Counted from the stretch's first letter, positions 20,331 to 28,888 are shown. The stretch is 64,000 nt of DNA from Arthrobacter sp. efr-133-R2A-120 (GCF_030209835.1 NZ_JARVRF010000009.1:62001-126000); one strand, 5' to 3'. Translations and numbers: made by a program. The notes: generated from the letters alone by a model not told the origin.

Positions 20331-21290
20331 TCAGGAGGCGAACTCCTCTCGGTAGCGGCTTGGTGTGTTACCGAAAGCAGAACGGAAATGTTGCCGGAAC
20401 GCGGCCGAAGAGCCGAACCCGCAGGAGCCGGCAATTTCTTCGATTCCAGCATTGCTTGATTCCAACATGGTTCGTGCTTGGTCCAGCCGCTGCTGGGTGA
20501 GCCAATCAAGGACGGTTGTTCCCGTCCGGCTGCGAAAGTGCCTTGTGAAGGTCCTGCGGCTCATCGAAGCAGCTGCCGCCAGCTCGTCGAGGCCGATTGG
20601 CTGGCCGAGGTTTTCGCGGGCTAGCGTCATGGCGCGTTCGATTCCGTCGTGGCCCGCGCCGCGGCGGAGCCTTGCCGGAATGAATTGCGCCTGAGTGGCG
20701 CTGCGGTGAGGTGCCATGACCAGCCCGCGCGCCACGCGATCGGCTGCGTCCGAGCCGTAGTCTTTTCGAAGCAGATGGATGCAGCAGTCGAGTCCGGCCG
20801 CAACGCCCGCAGAGGAGACGACGTCGTCGTGGTCGGCCCACAGCGCATTCTCCACTACCCGCAGGGCGGGATAACGCTGCTGCAACTTCCCGGAGTATCC
20901 CCAATGGGTCACTGCTTCGCGGCCATCCAGTAGCCCCGTGGCAGCCAGCAGGAATGCGCCGAGGCACAGTGAGACAACCCGGCTACCACTCCCATGAGCC
21001 ATCCGGATTGCATCCACGAGTTCACTCGAAACCTGGACCTCCGGATCCCAGCTCGGGAGGACCACAGTGTCTGCCCACGCCATGGTTTCCAACCCGGGTT
21101 CAACCACCATGTCGGGGCCGTGGCCCATCCGGACGCGGCCCGGATGGGGCGTGAAAACCCGCACCGTGTAGCGCGGGGTAGCCCCGGACGGGTCGGGATC
21201 TTCGAAAACCATCTGGGGTACTGCAAGGTGGAACGGGCTCATGCCTGGCATCGCAAGCACAGCAACCTTGTGGGATCGGTGAACCATCAT
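20331..21290 (-). CDS. GlxA-like AraC family regulator with DJ-1/PfpI domain
   Basis: The 319-residue protein has an N-terminal DJ-1/PfpI-like domain (about 8-180; VVSLCLGAFLLAATGLLDG holds the nucleophile-elbow cysteine region) and a C-terminal AraC DNA-binding domain with two helix-turn-helix units (LAAAASMSRRTFTRHF and EEIAGSCGFGSSAAFRQHF). Family members sense quaternary amines or nitrogen compounds. It is divergent from the metallo-hydrolase-like gene (70-bp gap) and upstream of the flavin oxidase, so it may control either; the methyl-amine theme fits the oxidase. Confidence 0.88.
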   Translation of the reverse strand: MMVHRSHKVAVLAMPGMSPFHLAVPQMVFEDPDPSGATPRYTVRVFTPHPGRVRMGHGPDMVVEPGLETMAWADTVVLPSWDPEVQVSSELVDAIRMAHGSGSRVVSLCLGAFLLAATGLLDGREAVTHWGYSGKLQQRYPALRVVENALWADHDDVVSSAGVAAGLDCCIHLLRKDYGSDAADRVARGLVMAPHRSATQAQFIPARLRRGAGHDGIERAMTLARENLGQPIGLDELAAAASMSRRTFTRHFRSRTGTTVLDWLTQQRLDQARTMLESSNAGIEEIAGSCGFGSSAAFRQHFRSAFGNTPSRYREEFAS

Positions 21291-21360
21291 GGCCCGATCC
21301 TAGCGATAATTGTCTTCCGGGCCACTTTTTCAGCACAAGCTGGGCGGGCAGAGTTGCCTC

Positions 21361-22143
21361 ATGAACATTGCACAAGACTTCAAGCGGCCCGTATTGACGC
21401 ATGTTGGCGGACCGACCATCCTGATCCGCTATGCAGGACTGAACCTCCTCACGGATCCCACTTTCGATGCTCCAGGCCAGTATCCGGTAGGCGCGGGCCG
21501 GACCCTGGACAAACTGACCGGTCCGGCTGTGGCGGCAGAAGACCTGGGCCGAATCGACGTCGTCCTCCTTTCGCATGATCAGCATGCCGACAATCTGGAC
21601 AACAGCGGGAGGGTGGTACTGAAGGACGCCGAAATGGTCCTGAGTACGGGTGAAGCTGCGAGCCGGATGCCCCTGGTCCGCGGACTCCGGCCCTGGGAGC
21701 CGGTGACGGTAGCGGGGGACGCGCCCGTGGTGATCACCGCCGTGCCGGCGCTGCACGGACCTAGTGGCGCCGAACTTGTCACGGGTGAAGTCACCGGGTT
21801 CGTGCTCGAGGCGGATGGCTGGCCGACGATGTACGTCTCCGGGGACAACGCATCGCTGGAACTGGTTGCCGAAATCTCCCTGCGGTTTCCGGCCACCGCC
21901 GTTGCCGTGGCTTTCGCAGGGGCCGCACGAACCCCGCTTTTCGGGGGCGCACCGTTGACGCTCACTTCGCAAGGCGTTGTGGAACTGGCCCGACTTTTCC
22001 CGCTTGCCACTGTGGTCCCGGTGCACACAGAAGGTTGGCGGCACTTCACGGAAGGGCCCGACGTCGTGAAGCAGCTCATGGGGGACGCCGGCCTGGCCGC
22101 GCGGCTCGCCGTTCTTCCGCTCGGCGAGCCGAAACAGGCCTGA
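21361..22143 (+). CDS. MBL-fold metallo-hydrolase-like protein
   Basis: The 260-residue protein has the UlaG-like beta-lactamase fold pattern (HVGGPTILIRYAGLNLLTDPTFD, then a metal-motif region, then MYVSGDNASLELV and VVPVHTEGW). The usual SHxHxDH motif reads SHDQHADN, so one residue is inserted and the last histidine is Asn. Similar modified motifs occur in some family members, but activity should not be assumed. The ATG at 21361 is chosen; a TTG at 21310 lacks support. It is divergent from the GlxA-like regulator. Substrate unknown. Confidence 0.8.
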   Translation: MNIAQDFKRPVLTHVGGPTILIRYAGLNLLTDPTFDAPGQYPVGAGRTLDKLTGPAVAAEDLGRIDVVLLSHDQHADNLDNSGRVVLKDAEMVLSTGEAASRMPLVRGLRPWEPVTVAGDAPVVITAVPALHGPSGAELVTGEVTGFVLEADGWPTMYVSGDNASLELVAEISLRFPATAVAVAFAGAARTPLFGGAPLTLTSQGVVELARLFPLATVVPVHTEGWRHFTEGPDVVKQLMGDAGLAARLAVLPLGEPKQA

Positions 22144-22276
22144 CTGTCCGTGCCCTGGATAGCCGGCTCGTGGAGGACTAAGACGGCGGCAAGCGCGACC
22201 GCTGTCGCGATCCATCGGAGGGCTGCTTCGGAGCGGCCGTTTTGAGCTGCGCCGTCGGCATGGAAGATTGGACCGG

Positions 22277-22723
22277 GTGAAATTCCTCCTTCCTTCGCAG
22301 ACATCGTCCTCGCGCGGCACAGCGTTTCTGAGGATAGTGTTCGGTGGCCTTTTGCTGCTGCATGGAGTCCAGAAACTGCTCGCAGGGCAGCCTGCGTTTG
22401 AGGCAACCATCGCCGCGATGGGTGTTCAAAAAGCCGAGCTGATGTCCTGGCTGGTCATCTGGGGCGAAACCGGGCTGGGCGCACTTTTGGTGCTCGGCGC
22501 CCTGACCAGGGTGGCCGGCTTCCTGGCAGCCCTCATGTACGCGGGGATCTGGTTCGTCACCGAATCAGGCAAGCCGCTGCTGAGCGATAGTCCCGGAATC
22601 AACGCTGAGCTGCTCATCCTGTACATCGCGTTGGCGTTGGCGTTTGCCTTCATCGGTTCAGGGGCGTTTTCGCTGGACCGGAAACTGTTTTCCGGGAAGC
22701 CTGCCCGCAAGTCACGGCGCTAG
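22277..22723 (+). CDS. DoxX family membrane protein
   Basis: This protein of about 148 residues has four hydrophobic helices; the first carries FLRIVFGGLLLLHGVQKLL, the DoxX/SURF4-type signature. GTG at 22277 (GGAAG ten bases upstream) is preferred over the TTG at 22268. DoxX proteins are small inner-membrane proteins, in some species linked to thiosulfate or oxidative-stress metabolism; the role here is unknown. It follows the metallo-hydrolase-like gene after 133 bp and ends 5 bases from the convergent gene. Confidence 0.8.
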   Translation: MKFLLPSQTSSSRGTAFLRIVFGGLLLLHGVQKLLAGQPAFEATIAAMGVQKAELMSWLVIWGETGLGALLVLGALTRVAGFLAALMYAGIWFVTESGKPLLSDSPGINAELLILYIALALAFAFIGSGAFSLDRKLFSGKPARKSRR

Positions 22724-22728
22724 GCGCC

Positions 22729-23955
22729 CTACCGCCGACCGGCCTGGAGACCCGCGCGGGCCATTGCGTCCGCGTAGGAGCGTCCCATTTCTATCAACCA
22801 TTCGGTCTGGCGTTCCTTGGAACCGGCGAACGCGCGCCCGTGCAGCGAACGTGCCTTGTAGACCTTCAGGCCGCGGCGCCAGATCAGCTGGTTGTCAGTC
22901 TTGAGGAGCATCTGCGCCAGGCGGTTGGCTTCCGTTCCGTGGGCAACGATCGCCGAAGCGCGCGGAACGAGTTTGAGGAAGGCGATGAGCGGCTTGAGGC
23001 CGGCGCTTACCTGCTCAGGAGTCAGCTTTCCGTTCGCCTCGCCGGGAGTGAACCACGGGTGGGTGTTCCACGGCATCATCCATTCCGGGCGCAGGCCGAG
23101 CTGGAACTGCAGGCCCAGCAGCCGGGTGGCGGCGGCGTCGTCGCCAGCCCAGACAACGCCCCGCGGGGAGGCCTCGCTGGTGTTGGAGAACAGGGTGACA
23201 ATCCGGCAATCCTCCACTGAGTGCATCGGGTCCACATAGGGGACCTCGAAGCCCGGGCGGAGCTTGCGGAGGAACTCCACGTGCTGGTTGACCGGGGCGA
23301 TGTGCGGTGCGAAGAAGGGGCTGTCCGGAACCGCGGGAGCCTCGGCTTCTTCGACGGCGGCAGGTTCGACGGCGGCGGGTTCGACGGCGGCGGGTTCGAC
23401 GGCGGCGGGTTCGACGGCGGCGGGTTCGGCGGCCGGTTCGACGGCGTCGGGTTCGACGGCGGGCGCGGGAGCTACGAACGGCTCTCCCGCGATGGGAACC
23501 TCGACAAGGCCACCTTCGGCGGGGTCGGCACGCGGTGCCTCAATCGCGGGAGCCGCCACAGGTACCACTCTGCGGGTAATGACAGGGCTGGCCTCGGGCA
23601 TCGATTTTGAGGAAGCCTTCTTCGGCGTCGCCGTCTTTACGGCAGCGGCCTTCGGAGCGACTTTCCTGGCCGGAGCCTTCTTTTCGGCCTTGGCCGGGGC
23701 GTCGAAGTCATCATCGTCGTCGAACAAACCATCGAAGAGTTTGTCGAGCTCGTCGTAACCGCTGCCGTAGTCGTCGTCGAGCTCGGGGCCGCGCCCGAAA
23801 CCTTCTTCGTACCGCGAGTCCAGTTCGCTGCGGTAATCCTCGTCGTGGACCTCGAAATAGTCTGGTTCGGCCAATGCGGTCATGAGAGCAGGGATCTCCT
23901 GGGGTCGGGCAGGGGCCGGTGCCGGCGCGTGGGGACGCGTCCGTTTCCGGGCCAT
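22729..23955 (-). CDS. Uracil-DNA-glycosylase-like protein with low-complexity linker
   Basis: The 408-residue protein has three parts: an N-terminal acidic region (about 30-85, with DDDYGSGYDELDKLFDG), an Ala/Pro/Lys-rich linker with five tandem AVEPA units (about 175-205), and a C-terminal domain (about 215-405). That domain, with GVVWAGDDAAATRLLGLQ, WMMPWNTHPWF and ASAIVAHGTEANRLAQML, resembles the uracil-DNA glycosylase superfamily core in layout. This is a by-eye judgement and catalytic residues are not assigned. The ATG at 23955 is used. No operon partner. Confidence 0.65.
   Translation of the reverse strand: MARKRTRPHAPAPAPARPQEIPALMTALAEPDYFEVHDEDYRSELDSRYEEGFGRGPELDDDYGSGYDELDKLFDGLFDDDDDFDAPAKAEKKAPARKVAPKAAAVKTATPKKASSKSMPEASPVITRRVVPVAAPAIEAPRADPAEGGLVEVPIAGEPFVAPAPAVEPDAVEPAAEPAAVEPAAVEPAAVEPAAVEPAAVEEAEAPAVPDSPFFAPHIAPVNQHVEFLRKLRPGFEVPYVDPMHSVEDCRIVTLFSNTSEASPRGVVWAGDDAAATRLLGLQFQLGLRPEWMMPWNTHPWFTPGEANGKLTPEQVSAGLKPLIAFLKLVPRASAIVAHGTEANRLAQMLLKTDNQLIWRRGLKVYKARSLHGRAFAGSKERQTEWLIEMGRSYADAMARAGLQAGRR
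23353..23427. repeat. 15-bp coding minisatellite
   Basis: Five tandem copies of GACGGCGGCGGGTTC (one with a single change), followed by degenerate copies to about 23457. The unit is in frame and encodes the AVEPA repeats of the linker in the glycosylase-like protein. Copy number is likely to vary between strains. Confidence 0.85.
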
Positions 23956-24137
23956 TTGATGGGGAGGCTCTCCGGGGGACCGGTTGAGCCTTTAGATCTT
24001 AGCAAGCCACAGATGGTCTGGTGTCCTTCGGTCGTTCATCTGACTCGGTATGTCGCGCCGCCTCGGGGCATGGAGGAATCGCGGTGCGTCGAATATCACC
24101 TGAATGCGCCGACGAGGGGGCGCGCAGAGACGCGAGA

Positions 24138-24174
24138 GGGCGGTGGAATGGACGACTAGTCCATTCCACCGCCC
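24138..24174. terminator. Intrinsic terminator hairpin after the DUF3100 gene
   Basis: A perfect 16-bp stem, GGGCGGTGGAATGGAC/GTCCATTCCACCGCCC, with a 5-base loop, lies 18 bases downstream of the leftward DUF3100 gene stop. The 185 bases from here to the next gene show nothing else. Confidence 0.85.
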
Positions 24175-24191
24175 TTGTCCGGCGTCAGCGC

Positions 24192-25601
24192 TCAGACATG
24201 GATGACGAATTGCGCAAGTGCTGCGGCCGCTACGAAACTCGCGGAGAACGTGATTGTCGCCACAATCACCGTGCGCCAGTTCAGGCTCTTCAGCGCGTTG
24301 ACGTCGCGTCCCACGTTCATGCCGAGCAGGGCGATCGATCCAAGGCCCACGTAGAGGGGGTCAAGGTTGTGGGTGAAGGAGACGATCATGCCACTGAAAG
24401 GAAGGATCGGAGCCGTTGCCAAGGTGGCGAGGGCAAGGACCCATACGCTCGACGGCACAGCCGGCACACACTTGGCGAGCACGAACGCCAGGGCGGTAAG
24501 GAGGCCCAGGATCACCACGCCGACCACATCGTTGACACTGAAGGACTTGGTACCCAAGGCGTTGAGGACCACGCCCGCCGCGATGCTTGCAACGAAGGCG
24601 ATGATCCACGTGGAAGGCTTCATGCGCACTTCCGGGTCCTGGAGCACGGCTGAAACGTCCACCTTGTTTCGGGCCTGTGGCCTGCGCAGCTTCGCCGCAA
24701 CGGCGTTCCCGTTGCGATCAAGGCGCTTGCCCTCGTCATCGCGGCGGAAGAGTCGCGACCAGAACTTGTAGAGCCGCAGGGACATCGGCAACGAAAGGAA
24801 GGCCCCTGCGTAGAAGCCGACAAGGTTCGTCACCAGGTTCGACAGGGCCGCCAACGCCATGATCTCGGGTGCCTGCCCCGGATGGAGGATGGACAGGGCT
24901 GCCACGCCGCCGAGCATCATGGATCCCGAGCCGAGACCCAGGCCCAGCGCGAGTGCAAGCGGGTCGAAGATGCCCATCCCGCCGAGGAGTCCGGCCAGCA
25001 GGGAGATGAACACTGCTCCGAAGACGCTGCCCAACAGCCACACGGAGAACACGCCACGGTAGACCGGGGACTTCACCCCGAAACGCTGTAATGCGTAGGC
25101 CAAGTAGGATTCACGGTCGATTGCCCACGTGGCACCGATAGCCGTGCGGCCCATGCCCAGTGCGACGCCGACCGGCAGCGCGATGATGACCGTTCCGAAA
25201 ATGTGGCCTACTTCCTGGAGCAGGATGGCTGGGCCGAGGGAGGTCAGTTTGGCGAAGGAGGGCCCCACCTGGGTGCCCAAGGCCCCCAGGAACATCACGA
25301 TGCTGACGTTTAGCAGCACCGAGGCCACGGCGCGGCTTTGGCCGGACATGGGGCGTACCTTCTGCACGCCGATGACGGCGCCGATCAGCACGGCCCACAA
25401 GACCGGCATAAGTACGATTGCGGCGTTGCCCAGGGGAATCTTGTGCGTTCCGGCCAGGATGGCGACGGCGCAGACGGCTGTCGACAACAGGATCATCGAT
25501 GCCCATTGCCGTGCGGTCGGGGTGAAGAGGCGGGCCGGGCCGTCGTCGACGTTGACTACGGGCGTATCCACCTCCGGAGTCGTTGTGGATTGGTTCTTCA
25601 T
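24192..25601 (-). CDS. DUF3100-type polytopic membrane protein
   Basis: The 469-residue membrane protein has about eleven predicted helices, a short soluble N-terminus and a cytoplasmic loop near 280-335 (FRRDDEGKRLDRNGNAVAAK). The composition and the HIFGTVIIALPVGVALGMGR and GLGSGSMMLGGVAAL segments fit the DUF3100 family, thought to be transporters. The ATG at 25599-25601 follows AAGGGTG. It is divergent from an amidohydrolase gene, with a palindromic operator between them, suggesting import of that enzyme's substrate. The transported compound is unknown. Confidence 0.78.
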   Translation of the reverse strand: MKNQSTTTPEVDTPVVNVDDGPARLFTPTARQWASMILLSTAVCAVAILAGTHKIPLGNAAIVLMPVLWAVLIGAVIGVQKVRPMSGQSRAVASVLLNVSIVMFLGALGTQVGPSFAKLTSLGPAILLQEVGHIFGTVIIALPVGVALGMGRTAIGATWAIDRESYLAYALQRFGVKSPVYRGVFSVWLLGSVFGAVFISLLAGLLGGMGIFDPLALALGLGLGSGSMMLGGVAALSILHPGQAPEIMALAALSNLVTNLVGFYAGAFLSLPMSLRLYKFWSRLFRRDDEGKRLDRNGNAVAAKLRRPQARNKVDVSAVLQDPEVRMKPSTWIIAFVASIAAGVVLNALGTKSFSVNDVVGVVILGLLTALAFVLAKCVPAVPSSVWVLALATLATAPILPFSGMIVSFTHNLDPLYVGLGSIALLGMNVGRDVNALKSLNWRTVIVATITFSASFVAAAALAQFVIHV

Positions 25602-25654
25602 TGTTGTGCACCCTTCGTGTGCTGCTAAGCGAAGGACGGATGTGTCCCACACCA

Positions 25655-25668
25655 TTTGGTATACCAAA
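25655..25668. promoter_or_regulatory. GntR-type palindromic operator
   Basis: A perfect 14-bp palindrome TTTGGTATACCAAA lies between the divergent DUF3100 and amidohydrolase genes. GGTATACC cores of this type are typical of GntR/FCD family regulators. No regulator gene is adjacent in this window. Confidence 0.6.
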
Positions 25669-25786
25669 AATGGTAAGGTGGATCACATCGCAATGCAAGA
25701 CATGTCACAAAAGCTGCAAAAAGCCCCGAAACTGAGAGCTTCCATGCGCTCAGTCGACTTCGAGCTTGATCTGCGGCTATTTGACC

Positions 25787-25798
25787 TGGGATACCAAA
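25787..25798. promoter_or_regulatory. Second, imperfect copy of the TGGTATACCAAA operator
   Basis: TGGGATACCAAA matches the half and core of the site at 25655-25668 with one change and sits 14 bases before the amidohydrolase start, where binding would block transcription or initiation. Confidence 0.5.
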
Positions 25799-25811
25799 CT
25801 TGGAGGGTTTT

Positions 25812-27299
25812 ATGATCACTCAGCTTTCTGCCCGGTACGTCCTTGGCTATGACGGGACCAGTCATGTGATGCACACGGACGGGCACGTCGTGATGCGGGA
25901 TGACAAGATCATCTACGTCGGGACCGACTACACAGGTCCAGTGGACGAACGCCGGGACTTTGGACAGAGCCTGATCGCACCTGGCCTCATCGATCTCGAT
26001 GCCTTGACGGACATTGATCACATGATCTTCGACTCCTGGCCCACGGAGGAGACGGCTCCGGGATTGCAATGGTCCGAGGACTACTTCCGCAACCGCCGCC
26101 GCGACGTTTTCACCGCGGCGCAGCGCCAGATCGTGCGTAAGTTCGCACTGGCGCAGCTGGCCTTGCACGGCGTGACCACCTACATGCCGATCGCCTCGGA
26201 GATCCACAGCTCATGGGCTGAAACCTTCGAAGAACTCAAAGGAATGGCGCAGTCCAGCGTCGAGCTCGGCCTGCGCGGGTTCCTTGGCCCTGCGTACCGC
26301 TCAGGGATCAATGTCACCGACGACGATGGTCAACGCGTGATCCTCTTCGACGAGGAGGAGGGGCGCAGAGGACTTGCCGACGCCGAACGGTTCCTCGACT
26401 ACACCGACGAACTCGCACACCCGTTGCTAACCGGCGTCCTGCTGCCGTGCCGGATCGAGACTCTCTCGGACGAACTGATGCGCCAGACAGCCGAGCTGGC
26501 CACCAAACGCAACGCACTAGTCCGCCTGCATTGCCTCCAGGGGACCAATGAAGACGGGTTCCTCATCAAGCTCAGCGGGCGCACCGTCCTGGAACAACTT
26601 GCGGATTCAGGCCTGCTGGACACTCGGCTCCTCATTCCGCATGGGGTTGTCATTGACGGCGCCGACCCGTCCTCCAGCGCAGAGGGCGGGCCGTTGAACG
26701 TGCTCGCCCGGCATGACGTCAGCATCATCCACTGCCCCCTGACGTCGTTCCATTACTCAGGCATGCTCAAGTCCTTTGACGCCTTCGCATCCGCGGGGGT
26801 CAACATGTGCCTGGGAACCGATTCGTTCCCGCCGGATCTGATCAAGGGCATCGACATCGGCACCCACCTGGCCCGCATTGCAGAGGGCCGCCGGGACGCA
26901 GGCAGGGTGTCGGCGTTTTTCGACGCTGCGACCCGGGGTGGTGCCAGGGCATTGGGGCGCGACGACCTGGGACGCCTGTGTCCGGGCGCCCAAGCGGACA
27001 TCATGGTCGCGTCACTGGGGGACTTCCGTGACGGGGTCGTGGAAGATCCGCTGCGCACGCTGATCCTCAACGGCTCGGCACGCAACGTCACGGACACGTA
27101 CGTCGCGGGCCGCCCCGTGGTTGTTGGCGGCTCACTCCCCGGCATCGACCTGGATGAACTGCGCGCTGAGGGTCAACAACTTTTTGGGCAGATGGTGGAA
27201 GGCTACGGCGAACGCGACTACCGGCATCGCGATGCCTCCGAGCTGTTTCCCCCGGTCTATGCCCCGGCGGCTGCCCAGATCCAAGGCACTGCGATTTAG
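25812..27299 (+). CDS. Amidohydrolase/chlorohydrolase superfamily protein with altered metal motif
   Basis: The 495-residue protein has the composite-domain start (VVMRDDKIIYVG), an amidohydrolase barrel and a C-terminal beta domain (GRLCPGAQADIMVASL, YVAGRPVVVGG). Later metal/catalytic positions are present (RLHCLQG, HGVVIDGA, CLGTDSFPPD). The usual PGLIDxHxH is instead APGLIDLDAL, so both first histidines are replaced (Asp63, Leu65). The ATG at 25812 follows GGAGGG. It may be a deaminase-like hydrolase with changed metal binding, or a non-hydrolytic relative. It is paired with the divergent DUF3100 protein. Confidence 0.82.
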   Translation: MITQLSARYVLGYDGTSHVMHTDGHVVMRDDKIIYVGTDYTGPVDERRDFGQSLIAPGLIDLDALTDIDHMIFDSWPTEETAPGLQWSEDYFRNRRRDVFTAAQRQIVRKFALAQLALHGVTTYMPIASEIHSSWAETFEELKGMAQSSVELGLRGFLGPAYRSGINVTDDDGQRVILFDEEEGRRGLADAERFLDYTDELAHPLLTGVLLPCRIETLSDELMRQTAELATKRNALVRLHCLQGTNEDGFLIKLSGRTVLEQLADSGLLDTRLLIPHGVVIDGADPSSSAEGGPLNVLARHDVSIIHCPLTSFHYSGMLKSFDAFASAGVNMCLGTDSFPPDLIKGIDIGTHLARIAEGRRDAGRVSAFFDAATRGGARALGRDDLGRLCPGAQADIMVASLGDFRDGVVEDPLRTLILNGSARNVTDTYVAGRPVVVGGSLPGIDLDELRAEGQQLFGQMVEGYGERDYRHRDASELFPPVYAPAAAQIQGTAI

Positions 27300-27337
27300 C
27301 GAGCCATAGGGTCGCAATTCCGCGATACCACGCATGA

Positions 27338-27371
27338 GCTCCTCCGCGGGGCTGTTGCCCTGCGGAGGAGC
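27338..27371. terminator. Bidirectional hairpin between amidohydrolase and repeat-protein genes
   Basis: The stem GCTCCTCCGC/GCGGAGGAGC has an inner GGGC/GCCC extension. It lies between two convergent genes, 38 bases after the amidohydrolase stop and 47 from the other stop. Confidence 0.8.
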
Positions 27372-27418
27372 CGGGAACCGGGCTACATCCAGTGCGGTGG
27401 AGGAGCCCGAGCCGGTGA

Positions 27419-28888
27419 TTATGCGGGAATGGTTGCCCGGATCTTCCGGCTGCCCACCATCACGATGAGTCCGAGGAGCACCAGAGCAGCCGCGAACAGC
27501 AACCACAGGCCATTGAAGCCAGTGCTTGCGAGAACGGCTGCTCCAGTTCCGCCAGCAACCGCTGCAGGAACTGAAGCGGCGCCGGTTTGCACCGCAGTTC
27601 CGGTTGACGGAACGGCGGCAGGGCCAACGAAGCCTTGAGCATCGCTCGGTGCGTTCACCACCGGCGGGGTGACAATCCCCGGAGTGACCGTTGGCGGATT
27701 GACCACGGACGGGGTGACTACCGACGGGTTTACGACGCCGGAAGGCAGGCCCAAGCCAATCGAGACGGTGCCGGCCGTCAGCGGGACATTCAAGGGTGCG
27801 GTGAGCCCCCCACCCAAGAGCGAACCGGTGACTGTCGGTGTGCTGCCGAGCAGGTTGACGGAGGTGTCGCCCACGGTGGCAGGAGCGGTTACCGGTGCCG
27901 TGACGCCGGTACCTCCGGTGGTTCCGGTCGGCGCGGTGATTGCCGGTGTAGCGCTGAGGACGCTGACCGAAGTGTCACCCACGGTGACAGGAGCGGTTAC
28001 AGGCGCCGCGACGCCGGTGCCTCCGCTGGTGCCGCCCGCCGGCGTCGTACTAAGCACGTTGACGGAGGTGTCGCCGACGGTGACAGGAGCCGTTACCGGT
28101 GCCGTGACGCCAGTGCCTCCGGTACTTCCGGTTGGCGTTGTGCCGCCTGCGGGGGCGGTGCTGAGGACGTTGACGGAGGTGTCACCGACCGTCGCTAGTC
28201 CGGTGACCGGTGCCGTGACGCCGGTGCCGCCGCTGCCGCTTGCGGGCGTGGTGCTGAGGACGTTGACGGAGGTGTCACCGACCGTCGCTAGTCCGGTTAC
28301 CGGTGCCGCTACGCCAGTGCCTGCCGGTGTGCCGCCACCGGTGGTGCCGGCCGGCGTCGTACTAAGCACGTTGACGGCGGTGTCGCCGACGGTGACAGGA
28401 GCCGTTACCGGTGCCGTGACGCCGGTGCCTCCGCTGGTGCCTGCCGGCGTCGTACTAAGCACGTTGACGGCGGTGTCGCCGACGGTGACCGGCGCGCTGA
28501 CGGGAGCCGTCGCCTGGGTGCCGGAGGCTATTCCAGGGGCCGAATTGCTCAGAACTGCCAGTGAGGTGGCTCCGATATTAACAGGGACCGATATCGGAGC
28601 CACCACCTGGGTTCCGGACGGGACGGCTGCTCCGCCGGAATTGGTCGCCGGGGCCGGAGCCGGGGCGAGTGCAGGGGTGGTGGTCGTGGCGCCCGAATTT
28701 CCAAGTATTGAGAGCGACGTCGACCCGAGGTTCACCGGAATGGACACCGGTGCAACGACTTGAGTGCCCGAGGCATTGCCTTGTGCACTTGTAGTGGCGT
28801 CTGCCGCGTTCGCGGCAGTTGCGCCGAGGGCTATCAACCCACCGGCAAAGAGGGTGCCAAGCAGCCCCTTGCGAATCATGCTGTGCAT
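27419..28888 (-). CDS. Chaplin-like repeat surface protein with LAXTG-type sorting tail
   Basis: The 489-residue precursor has a signal peptide (residues 1-28, ending TAANA), then ten copies, the last degenerate, of a 20-24 residue unit such as SGTQVVAPVSIPVNLGSTS and GTGVTAPVTAPVTVGDTS, each ending in VNVLS or similar. Spacers rich in Thr, Gly and Pro separate them. A Pro/Val stalk (VVNPSVVTPSVVNPP) leads to LASTGFN, a hydrophobic helix and a basic end (GSRKIR). The unit resembles the Streptomyces chaplin motif, but without cysteines. The tail fits a class E sortase LAXTG signal. The ATG at 28886-28888 follows CAGGAGAAA. Confidence 0.8.
   Translation of the reverse strand: MHSMIRKGLLGTLFAGGLIALGATAANAADATTSAQGNASGTQVVAPVSIPVNLGSTSLSILGNSGATTTTPALAPAPAPATNSGGAAVPSGTQVVAPISVPVNIGATSLAVLSNSAPGIASGTQATAPVSAPVTVGDTAVNVLSTTPAGTSGGTGVTAPVTAPVTVGDTAVNVLSTTPAGTTGGGTPAGTGVAAPVTGLATVGDTSVNVLSTTPASGSGGTGVTAPVTGLATVGDTSVNVLSTAPAGGTTPTGSTGGTGVTAPVTAPVTVGDTSVNVLSTTPAGGTSGGTGVAAPVTAPVTVGDTSVSVLSATPAITAPTGTTGGTGVTAPVTAPATVGDTSVNLLGSTPTVTGSLLGGGLTAPLNVPLTAGTVSIGLGLPSGVVNPSVVTPSVVNPPTVTPGIVTPPVVNAPSDAQGFVGPAAVPSTGTAVQTGAASVPAAVAGGTGAAVLASTGFNGLWLLFAAALVLLGLIVMVGSRKIRATIPA

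Noticed and set aside
23221..23610. Plus-strand Gly/Phe/Asp repeat frame over the minisatellite
   Set aside because: It is the other-strand reading of the AVEPA-coding repeat and has no start or domain support.
27669..28763. Plus-strand frame opposite the chaplin-like gene
   Set aside because: Its repetitive Val/Pro/Thr sequence is the antisense image of the repeats. The minus frame has a signal peptide and a sorting tail.
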